Below are positions 7,001 to 9,990 of a stretch of 9,990 nt of DNA, one piece after another. The stretch lies in assembly GCA_964352225.1 (NCBI GenBank), contig CAYGRM010000248.1, positions 1 through 9,990 of the forward strand, read 5' to 3'. Numbering within the stretch: the stretch's first letter is position 1; each line of letters opens with the position of its first letter. A model generated the notes under the pieces. That model was not told the origin of the DNA. It did not search any database and saw only the letters and a program-made list of their open reading frames with translations. The position numbers were made by a program, and so were the translations under genes. The stretch is from CAJQQY01 sp964352225. GTDB taxonomy: Bacteria > Bacteroidota > Bacteroidia > Chitinophagales > Saprospiraceae.

Positions 7001-9806
7001 TGATGCACCAGATGTTGAAGCAGGAGCAACCATGGAGTTAAATTGTAACAATGAAAATCTTTCAATTATAGGTTCAACTTCAGATATTAGTACTGATTTT
7101 ATTTACGAATGGACAACAGCTGATGGGAATATTATTTCTGGAAATAATGATCTTACTATCGATGTTGATGGAGCAGGAACTTACCAATTAATGATAACAA
7201 ATACAGCGACGGGTTGTGTCTCTACTGATGAAGTAATCATCACTTCTAATTTTACAGAACCGTTAGCGGATGCAGGTACAACTGATGAATTAAATTGTAC
7301 ACAAACATTTACGACTTTAGATGGAAATGGAAGTAGTCTTGGAGCTAACTACATTTATCAATGGACGACCTCAAATGGAAATATAGTTTCAGGGAATAAT
7401 ACGCTAAATCCTGAGATAAATATGCCAGGGGATTATCAAATTTTAGTAACTGATTTAGTGAATGGATGTACTGCGATGGAGAGTGTATTTATTTCCCAAA
7501 ATATTACTCCTCCAAATGCTGATGCAGGTGTTGCAAACGATTTGACTTGTATTGATGAATCATTCGAACTGGATGGAAGTAACTCAAGTACAGGAACTGA
7601 CTTTGAATATCTCTGGATAACAAATGATGGAAATATTGTCGTCGGAGAAAATACGATTAATCCAACGATTGATGAGCCAGGAACATATGAAATTCAGGTA
7701 ACCAATATTGACAACAATTGTGTCTCAACTGCGGAAATCATAGTCAACCAAAACATCGATACTCCAATAGCAGATGCAGGCCTTCAAGCACAATTAACTT
7801 GTACGATTACTGAAACTCAATTAGATGGATCTAATTCAAGTTTAGGCAATGAGATCACTTATCAATGGATCACATCAAATGGTAGTATCATTAATAATGA
7901 AGACACTACAACTCCAACTGTTGGGGGAACAGGGATTTACGAATTGATCGTCACGAATATTATATCTGGTTGTACGGCAAATGCTTTTGTTGAAGTAATT
8001 TCAGATGCAAATGTTCCAAACGTAGAAGCTATTCCGATGGGCGTTTTAACTTGTGATGAAAATACAGTTTCTTTAAATGGAAATGGTTCATCATCTGGAT
8101 CAAATTTCACCTATCAATGGTCAACAACTAATGGAAATATTGTTTCTGGCGATAACACTATTTCTCCTATAGTTGATCAAATTGGAGATTATACCTTATT
8201 GGTAATAAATACAGATAATGGATGTAGTAATGAAACCACAATTACAGTTGATGAAGATATTTCTCCTCCCGTAGCTGCAATTAATCAAACAGGGAATACC
8301 AGTTTAGATTGCGATATTTCAAGTATCATTTTGGATGCTTCAAGTTCTCAACCAATAGGAAATGTGTCATATCAATGGACGACTATTGGAGGTAATATTC
8401 TTTCAGGTTCGAATACTGCAAATCCAGAAGTAGATGATGATGGAGAATACATTTTAACAGTAACTAACCTAATTAATGGATGTACTCAATCTCAATCTAT
8501 TTTTATTGATCAAGACCTTTCAGTTCCTCAGGTGAATATTGCACCTCCTCTGACTTTGACTTGTGATTTAACAGAAACAATTTTGGATGCTGGAAATTCA
8601 TCTCAAGGAAATTATTCCTACCAATGGACAACGACGAACGGAAATATTGTTTCAGGTACCAATACATTGGCTCCTATAATTAATCAAGTTGGAACGTATC
8701 AATTAGTTGTTACGGACTTGGGTAGTAACTGTACCAATGAAGCTTCCATAATTGTTTTGGAAAATATTACGCCTCCAATTGCTGAAGCTGGAATTGCTGA
8801 TATGTTAGATTGTTCGACTACGTCTGTATCATTAAATGGTTCAGGTTCATCCTCAGGGCCTAATTTTATATACGAATGGAGCACGGGGAATGGTAGTATT
8901 ATTGGAAATACAAATACTATTTCTACTGAAGTAGATCTTGCTGGAAGTTATAGTTTGGAGGTCACCAATACTCAAAATGGATGTACCGCAACAGATTTTG
9001 TAATAGTTGGGGAGGATACCAATACTCCAAGTGGAATTAATTATACAATCGATCAACCAGAATGTCATGGAGATCAAGGAAGTATTATTATTGAAGCAGT
9101 TGATGGAGGAACAGCCCCTTATGTCTATTCTATTGATGGAGTTAATTATTATAGCGGACATATTTTTACGATCGAAGCTGGAGATTACACACTTTATGCT
9201 CAAGATGCCCAAGGATGTGAAACTCAAATCGATTTTGAAATTCCAGAATTAGATCCTGTGGAAATTCTTTTGGAGAGTGAAGTAACCATTGATTTAGGTG
9301 ATAATTATCAAATTGAAGCATTTACTAATATTTCTGCAAGTGATATAGCTAGTATTAGTTGGACACCATCTAGTTATTTATCATGTGATGACTGTTTGAA
9401 TCCAAAAGTTGAGCAATTATTTGATGATTTAACTTACACTTTGACTATCGTCAATAATAATGGATGTAAAATCAGCGCTAAAATTCATATTAATGTCGAT
9501 AAAGCAAGAGCGATCTACATTCCAAATGTATTTACCCCTAATGGTGATGGAGAGAATGATGTTTTTATGATTTATGCTGGAGATTTAAGTCAGATCAAAC
9601 AAGTTAATACCTTTATGATTTACGATCGTTGGGGAGAAACCATATTTAGAGCTACAGACTTTAGTCCAATGGATCCTCAATATGGTTGGGATGGAACATT
9701 TAAAGGAGAACCAATGAATCCTCAAGTTCTAGTTTACTGGGCAGAAATTGAATTTATTGATGGATTGAAAGTATTATATAAAGGCGATGTTGCGTTGAGA
9801 AAATAA
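1035..9806 (+). CDS. Giant multidomain T9SS type B surface protein
   Basis: This 2923-residue protein is predicted to be exported by Sec and then carried across the outer membrane by the type IX secretion system. The ATG at 1035 is chosen because it opens directly into a signal peptide (MKRFLLP, hydrophobic core 8-20, probable cleavage after Ala24 in SGA|DS). Domains in order: five-cysteine region 25-142 (Cys33, 64, 83, 108, 117); choice-of-anchor L 143-388, with FGSEEY at 261-266 and NDVFGFFISGPG after it; Calx-beta 389-499 (GVDY, then NDGIPEGVETI); two PKD/Ig-like modules 500-665; SprB-like modules 666-739 and about 740-816; 22 PKD-like repeats 817-2663; SprB-like 2664-2739; PKD-like 2740-2826 with CDDC; type B sorting domain 2827-2923. 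Such proteins are usually adhesins or motility and surface filaments, but the ligand cannot be read from sequence. No frameshift is visible. It appears monocistronic, with a terminator 19 bases after the stop. No gene name is justified. Confidence 0.95.
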   Translation: MKRFLLPVTTILILFISMAFTSGADSERDLIICTIDDVVLNLSEPVERIKFVLPEGGINHVVLCDLEVGKTYDLYLVDVTSACGIPPEFEGNTVGNETHLQITATSSCYDLSIHNFCDFKKPAMLSISEEGAGGGTNVSNGAEMVPITTNPNFTATELIEDVFIGGGCFDVTNVTTLGSSGGIGAFANGLTSVGFDEGVVISSGNIGTVSGPNNSESAGSGTGGGSDPDLQQLNSQSIFDATGIEFDFSPTLSTIDFRFVFGSEEYCEFVNSNVNDVFGFFISGPGITGPFSNNGANLALVPMTTTPISIDDVNNNVNAAYFVPNSTGCGGVTNTADIQFDGYTTVLTATANVIPCETYHIKLVIGDGGDAIYDSAVFLEAGSFNAGGQASVSAGGLAGGTLVYEDCGPAFVTFTRETGDINVPLVITYTISPLSTATFGVDYTGLPLSVTIPAGQTQVTIPLTIFNDGIPEGVETIIIDMDNSCSCINSSALIEINDVPPLVVTPMADISLCGSQTVSLASIFSGGVAPYTYTWSTGATTSSISPFVTTTTTYTVTVTDECGNIETDDVLVEVGSSPVAFISGIGDICPPGNSVAFLQIDFTGTGPWDIFYAINGVPQVPINGISTNPYSFPVTQIGTYTIIEVTQNGCPGIGDGLAVVTETVIDPVVLATDISCAGEFDGEIDVFPFGGQGPYIYSWNSPLAGSNQNPDNLPAGTYTVTVIDANGCFGIVSTVINEPAPIILDAVGSSVDCSNPNGGSIDLTVNGGTSPIATIWSNGSFNEDPTGLSTGLYTVTVTDLGGCTATATAIVDDNFDPPTAIANAPDPLSCTNTQVSINGNGSSTGSEFTYLWTTSDGTIISGENGLTPTVGSSGIYQILVTNTTNGCTEIATVTVSGNSDSPDAFANSPTGLDCNNTQVSINGNGSSTGSDFTYLWTTSDGNIVSGNTSINPTIDQPGTYQIQVTNSTNGCTQIATVTVSENTTPPIADAGADQMLDCNTTSVSLSGANSSSGSNYTYLWTTSNGNIVSGNTSINPTIDQAGTYQIEVTDQTNGCTAVATVEVTVDANLPIAVAGTAADLTCSTLEITLDGTGSSSGNGETYLWTTGDGTIVNNETTLNPTVNSTGTYQIMVTAPNGCTSVSTVTVGENTTPPLADAGLDMTIDCGTSIISLDGSNSSSGSEYTYEWTTSGGNILSGETTLNPSVDAAGGYVLTVTNTSTGCTSTASTNVNSSADLPAANAGATQTLDCNTLEVTLDGTGSEMGANITYLWTTNDGNIVSGENGLNPIVDGDGTYQILVTDTDNGCSAISTVVIGLDNQTPIAVANAPTQLSCTSTSVSLDGNGSSSGSDFTYEWTTSNGNIISGANSLIPEVNAVGTYQIMVTNTVNGCTEIASVTVSVDGDLPNADAGVADDLTCTTNQITLTGTASTGSNFTYLWTTSDGNIVSGNDGLNPIVNATGTYQLLVSDTDNGCTVISTVLVEEDIESPDVSADDPNSLTCIISTVDLSATNNGTGNNYTYLWTTSDGNIVSGNDGLNPTVNAAGNYVLEITNTINGCTSTISVDVPIENQEPTVDAGASMKVTCAETEVTLDGSGSDSGSNFTYEWTTLDGTIISGADSLSPIVGATGTYQLEVTNTLTGCTSIADVFVDEDVESPTAVAGLPQTLSCASTSAQLNGNGSSFGSNFTYEWTTLDGNIISGENTLTPEINAPGDYQIQVTNTDNGCVATEIVTVFQDSNAPIAEAGVDDLLNCNITSLTLDGSGSSQGLEFTYEWTTSNGNIVSGGSTLNPEINAPGDYQLVVSNIANGCTTLSSLTIDIDDTPPVSEAGISQFLSCTNSTLTLDGTGSSAGTDYTYQWATANGNIVSGGNTLAPEVNATGTYELIVTSLINGCTISDEVEITQDSSLPVANAGDGFEITCEVFDGSLDGSGSTITNDITFEWTTTDGNIVSGANSLTPFVDASGIYQLTLTNITNGCTAISSATVIENNDAPDVEAGATMELNCNNENLSIIGSTSDISTDFIYEWTTADGNIISGNNDLTIDVDGAGTYQLMITNTATGCVSTDEVIITSNFTEPLADAGTTDELNCTQTFTTLDGNGSSLGANYIYQWTTSNGNIVSGNNTLNPEINMPGDYQILVTDLVNGCTAMESVFISQNITPPNADAGVANDLTCIDESFELDGSNSSTGTDFEYLWITNDGNIVVGENTINPTIDEPGTYEIQVTNIDNNCVSTAEIIVNQNIDTPIADAGLQAQLTCTITETQLDGSNSSLGNEITYQWITSNGSIINNEDTTTPTVGGTGIYELIVTNIISGCTANAFVEVISDANVPNVEAIPMGVLTCDENTVSLNGNGSSSGSNFTYQWSTTNGNIVSGDNTISPIVDQIGDYTLLVINTDNGCSNETTITVDEDISPPVAAINQTGNTSLDCDISSIILDASSSQPIGNVSYQWTTIGGNILSGSNTANPEVDDDGEYILTVTNLINGCTQSQSIFIDQDLSVPQVNIAPPLTLTCDLTETILDAGNSSQGNYSYQWTTTNGNIVSGTNTLAPIINQVGTYQLVVTDLGSNCTNEASIIVLENITPPIAEAGIADMLDCSTTSVSLNGSGSSSGPNFIYEWSTGNGSIIGNTNTISTEVDLAGSYSLEVTNTQNGCTATDFVIVGEDTNTPSGINYTIDQPECHGDQGSIIIEAVDGGTAPYVYSIDGVNYYSGHIFTIEAGDYTLYAQDAQGCETQIDFEIPELDPVEILLESEVTIDLGDNYQIEAFTNISASDIASISWTPSSYLSCDDCLNPKVEQLFDDLTYTLTIVNNNGCKISAKIHINVDKARAIYIPNVFTPNGDGENDVFMIYAGDLSQIKQVNTFMIYDRWGETIFRATDFSPMDPQYGWDGTFKGEPMNPQVLVYWAEIEFIDGLKVLYKGDVALRK
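3483..9023 (+). repeat. Array of 22 tandem PKD-like repeats, about 252 bp each
   Basis: The array covers residues 817-2663 of the giant protein. Repeats start at residues 817, 901, 985, 1069, 1152, 1236, 1320, 1404, 1487, 1571, 1655, 1739, 1823, 1907, 1991, 2075, 2159, 2243, 2327, 2411, 2497 and 2580. Eighteen are exactly 84 residues, three are 83 (the 4th, 8th and 21st) and one is 86 (the 20th). The consensus opens with xPxADAG, then LxC near position 14, LDGxGSSxGS at 21-30, YxWTTxDGNIVSG at 34-46, NPxV, GTYQxxVTN and NGC near 69-71. Both cysteines and the tryptophan are present in all 22, so one disulfide per domain is likely in the oxidising exterior. The opening and the beta-strand pattern match PKD/Ig-like domains, while the classic WDFGDG motif is replaced by WTTxDG. 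A stiff rod or stalk is the likely role. Confidence 0.93.
9513..9803 (+). other. T9SS type B sorting domain (gliding motility-associated C-terminal domain)
   Basis: Residues 2827-2923 form the last 97 residues of the giant protein. They show the family pattern in order: IYIPNVFTPNGDGENDVF, then FMIYDRWGETIF, then YGWDGTFKGEPMNPQVLVYW, then a final strand with YKGDVALRK. This domain directs export through the type IX system. Type B substrates are typically handled with a PorP/SprF-family outer-membrane protein, whereas type A domains are typically linked to A-LPS. No such partner gene is present here. The domain is complete and ends the protein, as expected of a functional signal. Confidence 0.94.
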
Positions 9807-9824
9807 AATGAATAAATTTTAATA

Positions 9825-9863
9825 AAAACGGGGGTATTTCTTTTTGAAATAACCCCGTTTTTT
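9825..9863 (+). terminator. Intrinsic terminator of the giant gene
   Basis: The left arm 9825-9840 (AAAACGGGGGTATTTC) pairs with the right arm 9846-9861 (GAAATAACCCCGTTTT), with one mismatch in 16 pairs and a five-T loop. The right arm runs into a T tract (9858-9863). It begins 19 bases after the stop codon, so it closes the giant gene's transcript. The A-rich left flank means it could also work from the opposite strand. Confidence 0.9.
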
Positions 9864-9990
9864 ATTTTTCACAAGGAAAAAGTAAAAAACATTAATAAGT
9901 TTGAAAAAAACGAAAGTTTTTTGAAACTAATATGCCCTTGAAAACGATAAAAAAGGGATCCTTTTTCAAGTATTTTGTAGTGATTTTACC
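9864..9990. other. Downstream intergenic stretch with small inverted repeats
   Basis: No gene is visible. A small hairpin, AAAAAAC-GAAA-GTTTTTT, lies at 9905-9922. Further on, CTTGAAAA at 9937-9944 is complementary to TTTTCAAG at 9963-9970, and within it AAAAAGG at 9950-9956 is complementary to CCTTTTT at 9960-9966. The last two share bases in their right arms, so they cannot form fully together. They may be leader structure for a gene beyond the window or chance pairing in A/T runs. Confidence 0.4.

Noticed and set aside
3483..9023. Regularly repeated DNA considered as a CRISPR or satellite array
   Set aside because: The 252-base period keeps one open frame, varies mostly at silent or tolerant codons, and encodes a PKD-like fold. 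There is no short-repeat and spacer structure.
8699..9252. Overlapping minus-strand frames (61 and 124 codons) and a plus-strand frame of 81 codons near the 3' end of the giant gene
   Set aside because: All overlap the last PKD-like and SprB-like modules, whose domain pattern is clear in the main frame.

Overview
The window most likely comes from a Bacteroidota chromosome, probably the class Saprospiria or a close relative. The main reason is one giant secreted protein that ends in a type B sorting domain of the type IX secretion system (the 'gliding motility-associated C-terminal' domain). It also carries the choice-of-anchor L, Calx-beta, SprB-type and PKD-like modules common in giant surface proteins of this phylum. 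AT-rich DNA and A-rich leaders without a Shine-Dalgarno sequence fit the same assignment. The family-level placement is inference.

Layout: positions 1-27 hold a short direct-repeat element (TTYGTGR three times at 9-10 base spacing). Positions 74-289 encode a 71-residue protein ending in Cys-Ala-Cys, with no firm function. Positions 290-1034 hold no intact gene. However, about 335-685 reads as a decayed leucine-rich-repeat gene: three consecutive repeat units and a typical end can be followed only by changing frame and passing stop codons. Positions 686-1034 are AT-rich leader without a convincing promoter. Positions 1035-9806 are one gene of 2923 codons, followed by a strong intrinsic terminator at 9825-9863. 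The last 127 bases contain only small inverted repeats.

The giant protein is a modular cell-surface or released filament. Its order is: signal peptide, a five-cysteine N-terminal region, choice-of-anchor L, Calx-beta, two PKD/Ig-like modules, two SprB-like modules, then 22 tandem PKD-like repeats (18 of exactly 84 residues), one SprB-like module, one PKD-like module and the type B sorting domain. Every one of the 22 repeats keeps two cysteines and one tryptophan. From residue 417 to residue 2677 the protein contains a single basic residue (Lys1581), with no arginine and no histidine, so this is an extremely acidic stalk more than 2200 residues long.

The giant gene appears to be transcribed alone. 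The PorP/SprF-type outer-membrane partner that usually accompanies type B substrates is not in this window.
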